A stretch of DNA of 58,079 bases. Source: an uncultured Clostridia bacterium (GTDB lineage Bacteria; Bacillota; Clostridia; Christensenellales; Borkfalkiaceae). A program made the position numbers and the translations under genes. This document shows, in pieces, positions 24,193 through 32,007 of this stretch. The stretch covers positions 1-58,079 of the forward strand of contig CALVTT010000005.1 in the NCBI GenBank assembly GCA_944363045.1. Direction: 5' to 3'. Position 1 is the stretch's first letter; every line of letters starts with the position of its first letter. The notes below the pieces were generated by a model, which ran no database searches, was not told the DNA's origin, and saw nothing but the letters and a program-made list of their open reading frames with translations.

Positions 24193-26763
24193 ATGAAAGC
24201 CATTCGTTTGAGAACGGAATACCTCAAAGATCCCATCGGCATCGATATTGAGCGGCCGCGGCTCTTCTGGAACGCGGAAGGGGGCATCAAGCAGAGCGCC
24301 TACCGCATCGTTGCCGCCTCGGACGGCAGGACCGTGTGGGACAGCGGCAAAGTCGCCGCCTCAGCTATGCGCGCGGAATTTCCCCCAAAGCTCTCCTCAC
24401 GGCAGCGCGTTATTTGGCAGGTGAAGCTGTGGGACGAGCAGGGCGCGGAAGGGGAGTGGTCGCAGGAGGCCTTCTTCGAAATGGGCCTGCTTTCTCCCGC
24501 CGACTTCAAGGCGCAGTGGATCGCGGGCAATTACAGGGCGGATAAAAAGCGGCGCTATCCCGTCGACTGCTTCAAAAAGCAGTTTACTGCCCTCGGCGTC
24601 AAAAGGGCGCGCCTCTATGCTTCGGCGTGCGGGCTATATGAGGTCAAACTCAACGGCGTGCGCGTGAGTGATGCGCTCCTGACCCCCGGCTCCACCGATT
24701 ACAGGAAGCGCATCCAATACGAGGCATACGACGTCACCGCGCTCATCAAGGGCGGCGTCAACGTGATGACGGCGGAGCTTGCAGACGGCTGGTACCGCGG
24801 TAGTAACGGTCCGCAGGGGCGGCGCAATGCCTTTGGCAGAGAGACGAAGCTTTTCTTGCAGCTCGAACTTTATGACGCTGCGGGGCACATCACGCGCGTC
24901 GTGACGGACGGCAGCTGGGCGTGGAGCTGCGACGGCCCCCTCACCTTTGCCGATCTTCGCGACGGTGAACGGGTGGACGCGAGAAAGCGCGCCTCCTATC
25001 AGGGCAGGGCAAAGGCCGTCAAATTTACGGCGAATCTCACCGCTTCCGACAACGTCCTTGTAAAAGCGCACGAGCGCTTCTTCCCCGAAAAGATGAGCGT
25101 GACCCCCTCGGGCAAAAAGCTCTTGAAGTTCCCGCAGAACCTTTCGGGCTTTCTCTGCTTCCGCCTCAACGCCCGCGCGGGGCAGCGCATCCGCATCCGC
25201 CTCGGCGAGATGACGGAGAACGGCGAACTGACGCAGAAGAACATCCAAAATATGCACAGAGGGAGGCCCACGCCGCTGCAAGAGATCGACTACATCTGCC
25301 GCGACGGCAACAACGAGTACACCCCCAAGTTCTTTTTTGCGGGCTTCCAATATGCCGAAGTGGACACCGACATCCCCTTTGATAAGGACGATTTTTGGGC
25401 GGACGCCGTTTACAGCGATCTGGAGGAGACGGCCTCCTTCGCCTGCTCGCACCCGCTCATCAACAAGTTTTTCGAGAACACCCGCTGGTCGTTGAAGAGC
25501 AATTCGACGGACGTTCCCACCGACTGCCCCACGCGCGAGCGCATGGGCTGGACGGGAGACAGCGAGGTCTTCTTCAATACGGCGGCCTATATGACCGATT
25601 ACGCCGCCTTCGCCCGCAAGCACGTTCGCGATATCTTCGACCGCCGCTTGAAGAACGGCAAACTGCCGCAGATCGCTCCGTGGTCCAACGAGGACTTCAT
25701 CCTCTACGGGCTCAACGGCTCGGTGGGCTGGTCGTGCGCGGGCGTGTATATCCCCCTCTATCTCTATCGGCGCTACGGCGACGAGCGCATCCTCGAGGAA
25801 TACTATGAGGATATGCTCGACTACGCCGACTTCATGATCCGCCGCGCGGGCAGGTGGGGCGGCGTGTACGCCAAGCCCATCTTCCTCTCCTTGAAGAATG
25901 CCGGGTACCTCGTCAACTGCGGGCGTTCCTACGGCGAGTGGGCGGAGCCCGCCGACGTCAAGCCCATCATGTGGTACGACTTCATGACGCCCAAGCCCGA
26001 GGAATCGACGGCGTACACCTATTTCACTTTGCAGCGCGTTCTGGAAGTTGCCGCCATTTTGAAAAAGCCGAAGTCAAAGCGCCTTGCCCGCATCAAAAAG
26101 TACAGCGAGGGGGCAAGGAACGCCTATCGGGAGCTCGTCACAAAGAAGGGCTATTCGCTCGACACCGACCGCCAGAGCAAGCTCGTGCGGCCGCTCTACA
26201 TGGGTCTTCTCACAAAGGAACAGGAGGAATTTGCCAAAAAGCGGCTCATTCGGGCGCTCGAAAACTACGGTTGGCGGCTGGGCACGGGCTTTTTATCGAC
26301 GCCCTTCATCCTCTTCGTGTTGGAAAAGATCGGCATCGAGTACGCTTATCGGCTGCTTGAAAACGAGGAGCTCCCCGGCTGGCTGTATATGCCCAAGCAC
26401 GGCGCCACCACCATCTGGGAGGCGTGGGAGGGCAACGCCCGGGAGAGCGCCATCGGCGCGCAGAGCGGCATCGCCTCCCTCAACCACTACTCGAAGGGCG
26501 CCGTCTGCGAATGGCTGATGAGCGAGATGTGCGGCATCCGCGTGGCGGGGGAGAACAAATTTACCCTTGCGCCCAAACCGGGCGGCACGCTCACCTTCGC
26601 GCGGGCGGAGTATCAGAGCATCTACGGCAAAGTCTCCTGCGGCTGGCAAAAGGGGGAAAACGGCTATGCCTATACCGTCACCGTGCCCTGCAACACGGCG
26701 GCGGAGCTCATCCTCCCCGACGGCAGAAGGGAGACGCTCTCCGCGGGCGAATACACGTTTTGA
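24193..26763 (+). CDS. GH78 alpha-L-rhamnosidase
   Basis: The 856-residue cytoplasmic enzyme is an alpha-L-rhamnosidase. It has the N-terminal beta-sandwich (LRTEYLKDPIGIDIERPRLFW), a second beta domain (about 110-290), the (alpha/alpha)6 barrel with DCPTRERMGWTGDSE, where E449 and D456 are the likely catalytic and binding acids, and a C-terminal beta domain ending in LPDGRRETLSAGEYTF. The start follows GGGAG. It ends the GH3-GH43-GH78 run and supports a plant-glycoside or rhamnogalacturonan substrate. No transporter is encoded beside it. Confidence 0.93.
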   Translation: MKAIRLRTEYLKDPIGIDIERPRLFWNAEGGIKQSAYRIVAASDGRTVWDSGKVAASAMRAEFPPKLSSRQRVIWQVKLWDEQGAEGEWSQEAFFEMGLLSPADFKAQWIAGNYRADKKRRYPVDCFKKQFTALGVKRARLYASACGLYEVKLNGVRVSDALLTPGSTDYRKRIQYEAYDVTALIKGGVNVMTAELADGWYRGSNGPQGRRNAFGRETKLFLQLELYDAAGHITRVVTDGSWAWSCDGPLTFADLRDGERVDARKRASYQGRAKAVKFTANLTASDNVLVKAHERFFPEKMSVTPSGKKLLKFPQNLSGFLCFRLNARAGQRIRIRLGEMTENGELTQKNIQNMHRGRPTPLQEIDYICRDGNNEYTPKFFFAGFQYAEVDTDIPFDKDDFWADAVYSDLEETASFACSHPLINKFFENTRWSLKSNSTDVPTDCPTRERMGWTGDSEVFFNTAAYMTDYAAFARKHVRDIFDRRLKNGKLPQIAPWSNEDFILYGLNGSVGWSCAGVYIPLYLYRRYGDERILEEYYEDMLDYADFMIRRAGRWGGVYAKPIFLSLKNAGYLVNCGRSYGEWAEPADVKPIMWYDFMTPKPEESTAYTYFTLQRVLEVAAILKKPKSKRLARIKKYSEGARNAYRELVTKKGYSLDTDRQSKLVRPLYMGLLTKEQEEFAKKRLIRALENYGWRLGTGFLSTPFILFVLEKIGIEYAYRLLENEELPGWLYMPKHGATTIWEAWEGNARESAIGAQSGIASLNHYSKGAVCEWLMSEMCGIRVAGENKFTLAPKPGGTLTFARAEYQSIYGKVSCGWQKGENGYAYTVTVPCNTAAELILPDGRRETLSAGEYTF

Positions 26764-26817
26764 ATTCAGATGATAAATGGCGGCTCTGCGGCCGCAAAAA
26801 ATAAATGGAGGATAAGA

Positions 26818-29268
26818 ATGAGAAGGAAAACGATCATGGCAGGACTTGCGGCACTCTGCGTTGCCTGTTCTGCGGCGGGTTTTGCTGCCTGCAAGCCCGA
26901 AGAAGAGCCGGAAGTGCAGGAGGGCGTCATCTATCAGACGTCCGTCGAGAGCTTTTGGGTGGGCATCGGCAAGGCCTATCTCACGTTTGAGAACAACGCG
27001 GGCGAGCAGGTCTTTAATGTCAACGTCGATTCGGGCAGCGGCTATGAATCGTGGCTTTCGGGCGGCTGGGTGATGGAAGAGAACGGCCCCCTCACGCTGA
27101 CGGCAGAGTGGGAGGAGGGGGAGAATGCCACCTATCTCGCGGACGCCGTTTCGGGTGAGCCCAAGGAGTACGCGCTCGAGGGCGGAGTCTATACCATCGG
27201 CGTAGAGCTGCCCAGTGCCAGCGTCGAGTTCACGCTCGATCCCGTTGCGGATAAGGTCACCGAGGGCGAGACGCCGGGACCCGATGGACCCGACGAGCCC
27301 GATGAGCCAGACGAACCCGACGAGCCAGACGAACCCGACGAGCCCTGCACCGAGCACGTCGACGAGGACGGCGACGGCAAGTGCGACGTCTGCGGCGAAG
27401 AGATGGGAGAAGAGCCCGTTGCGCCTGACGTGCAGCTGACTTTGGCAGCGGAGACGGCGGGCGGGCAGTCTGCCGAGCTCTACTTCTATGCCGACAATAG
27501 CTGGGAACTTGCCATCAGCTACTATACGGGCATGGAGTTTTCGACCGCGGCGGCGGGCACCTGGGCGCTTGATGAGGCCTACAGCATGGTGCTCACCGTG
27601 ACGGAGGACGCGGGCAGTATGCTCCCCGAGGACAGCTATACCTTCCCCGTCGACTATAAGACGTTCGAGTACAGCGGTACCATCACGGTCAACATCCCCG
27701 TCGTGGGCGAGGCAGTCTTTGAATTTGCCGTCAAAGAGACGGAAGAGACGTTTATCGTTACCTTCGATCTGAACGACGGCACGTCCGAGAGCGTCAGCGT
27801 CACCACGTCCACCTTCACCGCCGACGACGGTACGAAGAAGCAGTATGTCAAGCTCTCCGACGAGCCCGCTCTCCCCGAGCGCGAGGGGTACCGCTTTGCG
27901 GGCTGGGATACCGAAAAAACGCCCGTCCTCGAAGACGGCGCCTCCACGACGGAGTGGATCCTCGGCGAGAAGCAGTCTTCCGTCTATTCCATCCCCGATT
28001 CTCCCGTCGTGAACGACGTCATGGAAGTCACGGGGGATATGACGCTCTACGCCCGCTGGGTACAGCCCACTTCTATCGGCACGGAGGAGGAGCTGCGCGC
28101 CATCGCTGAAGACCTCGGCGGCTGGTATGTGCTGGAAAACGACATCACCCTCACCGGGGAATGGGTGCCCGTGGGGCAGTACTACGGCGCCTATGAGTTC
28201 CTCGAGACCAATTGGTGGAAGTTCGCCTTCGACGGCCTCTTTGACGGCAACGGCTACACCATTTCCGGGATGAAGCTCTCGACGCTCGACTTTGACTTCG
28301 ACCGCGAGGAAGAGGGCTCCGCCGACGGCACGACGGGCTTCTTCGGCAGCCTCTGCGACGGTGAAGTGAAAGACCTCACGCTCGCATCCCCCGTCATCGA
28401 CCTTACCAATTCCGGCGATTCCGCGCACGCCTATGCGGCGCCGCTCGCCGCCTTCGTGCACGGGAACAGCACCGTCATCACCAACTGCCATGTGACGGAC
28501 ATGACGATGGTGCTCGATCTTGATAATATCTATTATGTGGCGGCGGGAGGCCTTCTGGGCGGCCATTGGGGCGGCCACATGACGGGCAGCTCGGCAAGCG
28601 GCACCATCACGGCAGACTTTTCTTACAGCGAGGGCCATACCTCGGCTGCCAACCACCTCTATGTGGGCGGCCTCGTCGGCGAGGGCTACTGCTGGGTCGA
28701 AGAGGGCTGCGCTTCCGGCGTTGACATCGACATGACTGTCTCCGATGCGCGCACGGAAGTGCCCGAAGGTTCGCAGATCTCCCTCTATGTGGGCGGTTTG
28801 GGCGGCAGCGCTGCCTACACCGCGGGCAACGACGATATCGGCGGCTCCATTTCCATCGACTGCTCGGGCGTTCTCGCCTCTGCCGTCAATGCCTATGTGG
28901 GCGGCGTTGCGGGCATCCAGCGCTACGGCTATCTCAATACCTGCACCGTGACGGCCCCCGTTTCGCTTGTCAAGGCGGCGGGCGCGGGAACGTACCGCGT
29001 CGGCAAAGTGCTGGGCGGCTATGACATGACGACCTCCATGCTCTTCCTCAACGGCACCGACGATATGAAGGTCAGGGACTGCGATGCGAGCGCGGTCAAA
29101 GTCAGCGTGGACGGTGCGGAGACGGCGGCGGACTTCGTCGGTCAGATCCCTTCCAAAGAGGAGATCGAGGCGCAGAAGTGGCTGCTCGATCTGATGGGCA
29201 TCGACCTCTCTGCCTACCTGGACGAGAACGGCGAATATACCATCTTCGGCGCCGAAAACTGCCAATGA
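26818..29268 (+). CDS. Large surface lipoprotein with InlB-type repeat and GLUG-like beta-helix
   Basis: The 816-residue product has a class II signal peptide (lipobox GFAAC, C25), so it is a cell-surface lipoprotein. Next come beta-rich segments, a Pro-Asp-Glu linker (about 158-177), a CTEHVDEDGDGKCDVCGEE motif found in many gut clostridial surface proteins, a Listeria-Bacteroides (InlB B) repeat (about 311-420, ending MTLYARW), and a C-terminal parallel beta-helix-like region (ENDITLTGEW, FDGLFDGNGYTISGM). The ATG at 26818 follows TGGAGG. Lying 54 bases after GH78, it may be a surface glycan binder or adhesin; the function is not known. Confidence 0.75.
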   Translation: MRRKTIMAGLAALCVACSAAGFAACKPEEEPEVQEGVIYQTSVESFWVGIGKAYLTFENNAGEQVFNVNVDSGSGYESWLSGGWVMEENGPLTLTAEWEEGENATYLADAVSGEPKEYALEGGVYTIGVELPSASVEFTLDPVADKVTEGETPGPDGPDEPDEPDEPDEPDEPDEPCTEHVDEDGDGKCDVCGEEMGEEPVAPDVQLTLAAETAGGQSAELYFYADNSWELAISYYTGMEFSTAAAGTWALDEAYSMVLTVTEDAGSMLPEDSYTFPVDYKTFEYSGTITVNIPVVGEAVFEFAVKETEETFIVTFDLNDGTSESVSVTTSTFTADDGTKKQYVKLSDEPALPEREGYRFAGWDTEKTPVLEDGASTTEWILGEKQSSVYSIPDSPVVNDVMEVTGDMTLYARWVQPTSIGTEEELRAIAEDLGGWYVLENDITLTGEWVPVGQYYGAYEFLETNWWKFAFDGLFDGNGYTISGMKLSTLDFDFDREEEGSADGTTGFFGSLCDGEVKDLTLASPVIDLTNSGDSAHAYAAPLAAFVHGNSTVITNCHVTDMTMVLDLDNIYYVAAGGLLGGHWGGHMTGSSASGTITADFSYSEGHTSAANHLYVGGLVGEGYCWVEEGCASGVDIDMTVSDARTEVPEGSQISLYVGGLGGSAAYTAGNDDIGGSISIDCSGVLASAVNAYVGGVAGIQRYGYLNTCTVTAPVSLVKAAGAGTYRVGKVLGGYDMTTSMLFLNGTDDMKVRDCDASAVKVSVDGAETAADFVGQIPSKEEIEAQKWLLDLMGIDLSAYLDENGEYTIFGAENCQ
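27289..27345 (+). repeat. Nine-base tandem repeat encoding a Pro-Asp-Glu linker
   Basis: Six 9-base units (CCCGACGAG, CCCGATGAG, CCAGACGAA and so on), each coding Pro-Asp-Glu. The higher-order 18-base alternation suggests slippage expansion. Confidence 0.85.
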
Positions 29269-29340
29269 TCTTACGATTGCATGATCGCCGGCGGGCGCGG
29301 GCATAGATCTTCCGCGCGGCAACATTCGCCGGAAATACTT

Positions 29341-29379
29341 TCGGAAGGGGACAGCCATAACGGCTGTCCCTTCTTCCGT
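29341..29379 (+). terminator. Terminator of the glycan locus
   Basis: GGGACAGCC / GGCTGTCCC stem with ATAAC loop, extended by CGGAAG / CTTCCG with a two-base bulge. Confidence 0.75.
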
Positions 29380-29448
29380 TTGGGCGATACTGAAAGGGAA
29401 TAGTATGAACCACGCTTCTGATCGGGTCCCTATCATCCCCTTGCAGTA

Positions 29449-29480
29449 TAAAGGGCAGAAAAGATAAAGGGCAGAAAAGA
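29449..29480. repeat. Perfect 16-bp tandem repeat
   Basis: TAAAGGGCAGAAAAGA occurs twice back to back (29449-29464, 29465-29480) and directly abuts the palindrome at 29481. Confidence 0.9.
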
Positions 29481-29512
29481 GGGCGGGGCTGCGCAGCTGC
29501 GCAGCCCCGCCC
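29481..29512 (-). terminator. 32-bp perfect palindrome, terminator of the acyltransferase gene
   Basis: Fourteen-base arms flank AGCT, making a 32-bp perfect palindrome. Read on the minus strand it follows the acyltransferase stop by 11 bases and leads into TCTTTTCTG. Confidence 0.8.
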
Positions 29513-29523
29513 GACGTATTCTC

Positions 29524-30648
29524 TCAGATCTTCTTGACGAAGGAGCGGCGGCGCTTGTGGAGCACGTTATCGAAGTGCTTCCATTGATTGAGGATGTTAT
29601 AGTTCTCCTCGAGGTTCAAATTGGTCTCGCAGTACTTGGCGGTGCCCTCCGTCATCATGCGGCCGATGGCGTCGATCATCACAAGGCTGACACCGCGGTA
29701 GGCGGGCAGCACGCCGATGAGGGCGAGGTCGATGATCTCGGGCTTCTGCACCGACTTCAAGACGCGGAAGAGGGTGGGGAGGGTCATCCTGCCGCCCGAC
29801 TTTTGCAGCGCCTTGGAGATGGAGGGGAAGCACAGCCCGAAGCAGACGGGTTTTTCGTTTTCGTCGAGGATCATGGCGACATAGCGGATGTCGATGATCT
29901 GGCGGAAGCTCTTGATGAGCTCCTTTTTCATGTTCTCGGTGAAGGGAACGGTGCCGTAGATCTCGGCATACGTCTCGTCGAGGATGCGGAAGAAGTCGTC
30001 CTTGTAGAGGCGGATGAACTCGTCTGCCGACTTCGTTTCGCTCAGATGCACTTTGTAGCGCTTCATGATCTTGTCGCGCAGCTCGGGAAGGCGCTTGTCG
30101 GGCTCCTTGGGGGGATAGAGTTTGTGTTCCACCCAATCTACTTCCTTTTGGTACCCCAGATGTTCGATGAGCTTCTGATAGTAGGGGTAGTTGTACTGCT
30201 CCTCGAAGGTGGAGAGCTCCTCGAAGCCCTCGATGAGCAGACCCTCGCGCTCGAAGTCGGAAAAGCCGAGGGGGCCGACGACTTCCTCCATGCCCTTCTC
30301 TTTCGCCCACGTTTCGACAGCGCCAAAGAGGGCATTTGCAACTTCCTGGTCGTCGATGCTGTCGAAGCGGGTGAAGCGCACGCGCTTTTGCTGCCACTTC
30401 TCGTTGGCGGCCCTTTGCAGGATGCCCGAGATGCGCCCTGCGACTTCGCCGTCCTTATAGGCGAGGTAGTAGACCGCCTCCGAAGTTTCGTAGTAGTGAT
30501 AATCGCTCCTGAAGAGCTTCATCTCGTCCGCATAAAGGGGCGGCACGAAGTAGGGGCTGCCCTTGTAGAGCATCAGGGGAAAATTGACGAACGCCCGCTG
30601 CTCCCTGGGCGAGCGCACCTCTTTGATCTCGATCATATTCTCATCCAT
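29524..30648 (-). CDS. GNAT-fold acyltransferase family protein
   Basis: The 374-residue protein is related to large (tandem-domain-like) GNAT N-acyltransferases. The N-terminal part (VRSPREQRAFVNFPLMLYKGSPYFVPPL) and the C-terminal part (LIGVLPAYRGVSLVMIDAIGRMM, an acyl-CoA-binding-like RG.. loop) are typical of an uncharacterised family common in gut bacteria. The substrate is not known. The start at 30648 has AAAGG directly against it; a second ATG at 30636 is possible. The gene is monocistronic. Confidence 0.65.
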   Translation of the reverse strand: MDENMIEIKEVRSPREQRAFVNFPLMLYKGSPYFVPPLYADEMKLFRSDYHYYETSEAVYYLAYKDGEVAGRISGILQRAANEKWQQKRVRFTRFDSIDDQEVANALFGAVETWAKEKGMEEVVGPLGFSDFEREGLLIEGFEELSTFEEQYNYPYYQKLIEHLGYQKEVDWVEHKLYPPKEPDKRLPELRDKIMKRYKVHLSETKSADEFIRLYKDDFFRILDETYAEIYGTVPFTENMKKELIKSFRQIIDIRYVAMILDENEKPVCFGLCFPSISKALQKSGGRMTLPTLFRVLKSVQKPEIIDLALIGVLPAYRGVSLVMIDAIGRMMTEGTAKYCETNLNLEENYNILNQWKHFDNVLHKRRRSFVKKI

Positions 30649-30667
30649 CCTTTATTCACTTGACAAA

Positions 30668-30696
30668 ATTATACTTCTTTCGGGGGGAAATGTCAA
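30668..30696 (-). promoter_or_regulatory. Consensus promoter of the acyltransferase gene
   Basis: On the minus strand TTGACA (30691-30696), 17 bases, TATAAT (30668-30673): a 12 of 12 sigma-A match. The leader is only about 13 bases. Confidence 0.9.
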
Positions 30697-30782
30697 GAAA
30701 ATCGCAAAGCGGGGCCTATGATGCGCAAACGAGGGCGAAGTAGGGCGGCGGGGCACGAAATAAATTTTGAAATTCGGCATTT

Positions 30783-30789
30783 TTCGACA
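30783..30789 (-). promoter_or_regulatory. Candidate Spo0A (0A) box
   Basis: The plus strand reads TTCGACA; the minus strand gives TTTTTGTCGAAAAATG, containing the 0A core TGTCGAA with the usual T- and A-rich flanks. It lies 52 bases upstream of the -35 of the Spo0A-C-like gene and in the divergent control region with the acyltransferase gene. Confidence 0.6.
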
Positions 30790-30826
30790 AAAATCGTGCA
30801 AATTTGCGCCGCTTCCCGTAGATATT

Positions 30827-30848
30827 ATTGTAAAAAATACTTTACAAT
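30827..30848. promoter_or_regulatory. Operator-like inverted repeat over the -35
   Basis: ATTGTAAA-AAATAC-TTTACAAT is a perfect 8-bp-arm inverted repeat; its right arm contains the -35 TTTACA, so a bound protein would block RNA polymerase. Confidence 0.55.
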
Positions 30849-30869
30849 CAAAAGACGATATTTTATAAT
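30841..30869 (+). promoter_or_regulatory. Promoter of the Spo0A-C-like gene
   Basis: TTTACA (30841-30846), 17 bases, TATAAT (30864-30869). Leader about 35 bases with AGGAGGT. Confidence 0.85.
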
Positions 30870-30911
30870 TTTAATCACGAAGACAGAACGGATAGGAGGT
30901 AATGGAAAATT

Positions 30912-31184
30912 ATGGAAAAGGCGGAACGGGAAAAATTTTCCGGACGTCTCTTTGCGCTCGGGATCAAACCGCACCTGAAGGGATATGCGTACCTTCTGAC
31001 CGGGGCGGGGCTTTGCGCTGCTTCGGGGAGAGCGCCTTCGGCAGAGGAACTTTCTGCCGCGTGCGGCGTTTCCGGCGAGCATATGGCGCGCGTGCTTGAA
31101 ATGTGCGTACGGCTCTCCGCGCAGCGCACGGGCAGCGGCTTCAAGGATGCGGCAGAGCTCATGCGCGCCGTCGCAGAGGGCTGA
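30912..31184 (+). CDS. Stand-alone Spo0A C-terminal-like DNA-binding protein
   Basis: The 90-residue protein aligns by eye with the DNA-binding (sigma-A-contacting) domain of Spo0A: LFALGIKPHLKGYAYLLTGAG corresponds to [20 protein letters not shown], and ACGVSGEHMARVLEMCVRLSAQR to the recognition-helix region. There is no receiver domain. At positions that contact DNA in Spo0A, one Arg (R214 equivalent) is kept but R211, R217 and H218 equivalents are His, Glu and Met, so specificity may differ. AGGAGGT ends 11 bases before the ATG. It has its own promoter with an inverted repeat and a 0A-like box upstream. Role unknown; a regulator or competitor in sporulation control is a hypothesis. Confidence 0.68.
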   Translation: MEKAEREKFSGRLFALGIKPHLKGYAYLLTGAGLCAASGRAPSAEELSAACGVSGEHMARVLEMCVRLSAQRTGSGFKDAAELMRAVAEG

Positions 31185-31201
31185 AAGCCGGAAAATAAAA
31201 T

Positions 31202-31234
31202 GCGGGCGCCGCGGCAGTTAGCCGCGGCGCCCGC
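31202..31234. terminator. Bidirectional terminator
   Basis: Perfect 14-bp arms (GCGGGCGCCGCGGC and complement) around AGTTA. It is flanked by TCGCTTTTCT on the plus side and ATTTTATTTT on the minus side, so it serves both convergent genes. Confidence 0.9.
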
Positions 31235-31248
31235 TCGCTTTTCTAAAA

Positions 31249-31746
31249 TTACTTCTTTTTAGGGTGCAGTTCCGCAAGGGCGCCCATGAGGAAGTGCTTG
31301 GCCGTCGAATTTTCACGGATGATCGCCTTCGCCTCCTCGAAGGTGCACCACCTGACGTCGGTGAGCTCCTCATTGAGGACGATCTCCGCGTTCTCGTCGG
31401 CGATCACCACGAAGTTGATCATGAGCACATCCTTCTGGTCGTGATAGCGCGAGCCGTGATAGTGCCACTTGACGGCGTTGAGGCGGGTCTCCTCGCGCAG
31501 TTCGCGCACCACCGCTTTCTCGGCGTTCTCGCCCTTCTTGATGTAACCCGCAAACAGCTTATAATCCTCGTCTCCGACGTGCCGCGCTAAAAGGACTTTG
31601 TCCTCCGCCCGGTTGAAGACGGTCATAGACACCGCAACGGGAAAGAAGGGGAACTTGAATTTTTCGCACTTGGGGCAGTAGGGCACGAGGCCTTCGTTCT
31701 CCAGGAACCGCAGCGTGAGTTTTTCTCCGCAGTCCGTGCAATACAT
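31249..31746 (-). CDS. Zn-ribbon NUDIX hydrolase
   Basis: The 165-residue protein starts with a zinc ribbon (CTDC at 3-6, CPKC at about 24-27) followed by a NUDIX domain. The NUDIX box GYIKKGENAEKAVVRELREE fits Gx5Ex7REUxEE, with Arg-Leu in place of the final Gly-hydrophobic after Thr. The layout recalls NudC (NADH pyrophosphatase) but it is much shorter; the nucleotide substrate is unknown. The gene has its own promoter on the minus strand. Confidence 0.87.
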   Translation of the reverse strand: MYCTDCGEKLTLRFLENEGLVPYCPKCEKFKFPFFPVAVSMTVFNRAEDKVLLARHVGDEDYKLFAGYIKKGENAEKAVVRELREETRLNAVKWHYHGSRYHDQKDVLMINFVVIADENAEIVLNEELTDVRWCTFEEAKAIIRENSTAKHFLMGALAELHPKKK

Positions 31747-31777
31747 CTCTCTTTCCTCCCGAATTTATTTTCTCTCT

Positions 31778-31806
31778 ATTTTACGCCGCCGTGCCGCAAA
31801 TGTCAA
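31778..31806 (-). promoter_or_regulatory. NUDIX gene promoter
   Basis: Minus strand TTGACA (31801-31806), 17 bases, TAAAAT (31778-31783). Confidence 0.85.
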
Positions 31807-31920
31807 CCCCTATTTGTAAAAAATTTGCAATAAAATGGTAAAGGATGACAGCTTCGCGGCGCCCGTTCCGCCGCCCGCCGCCCATTTGCTTGAATGAAGG
31901 CAAAAACATCGTCCTATCGC

Positions 31921-31950
31921 TTGACAGCCTCCGTTCGCGCATTGTATAAT
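31921..31950 (+). promoter_or_regulatory. purA promoter
   Basis: TTGACA (31921-31926), 18 bases, TATAAT (31945-31950). The 31807-31920 stretch contains only a near-inverted repeat TTGTAAA-AAA-TTTGCAA (31814-31830). Confidence 0.85.
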
Positions 31951-32007
31951 GGAATGTATTTTGATAATGCCCGTCTCTGTGCAATGCGGGCTTTGGGAGG
32001 AAAACAA

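Noticed and set aside
26293-29436. 1047-codon open frame antisense to GH78 and the lipoprotein
   Set aside because: Same third-position GC effect; it crosses two real genes with clear domains on the plus strand.
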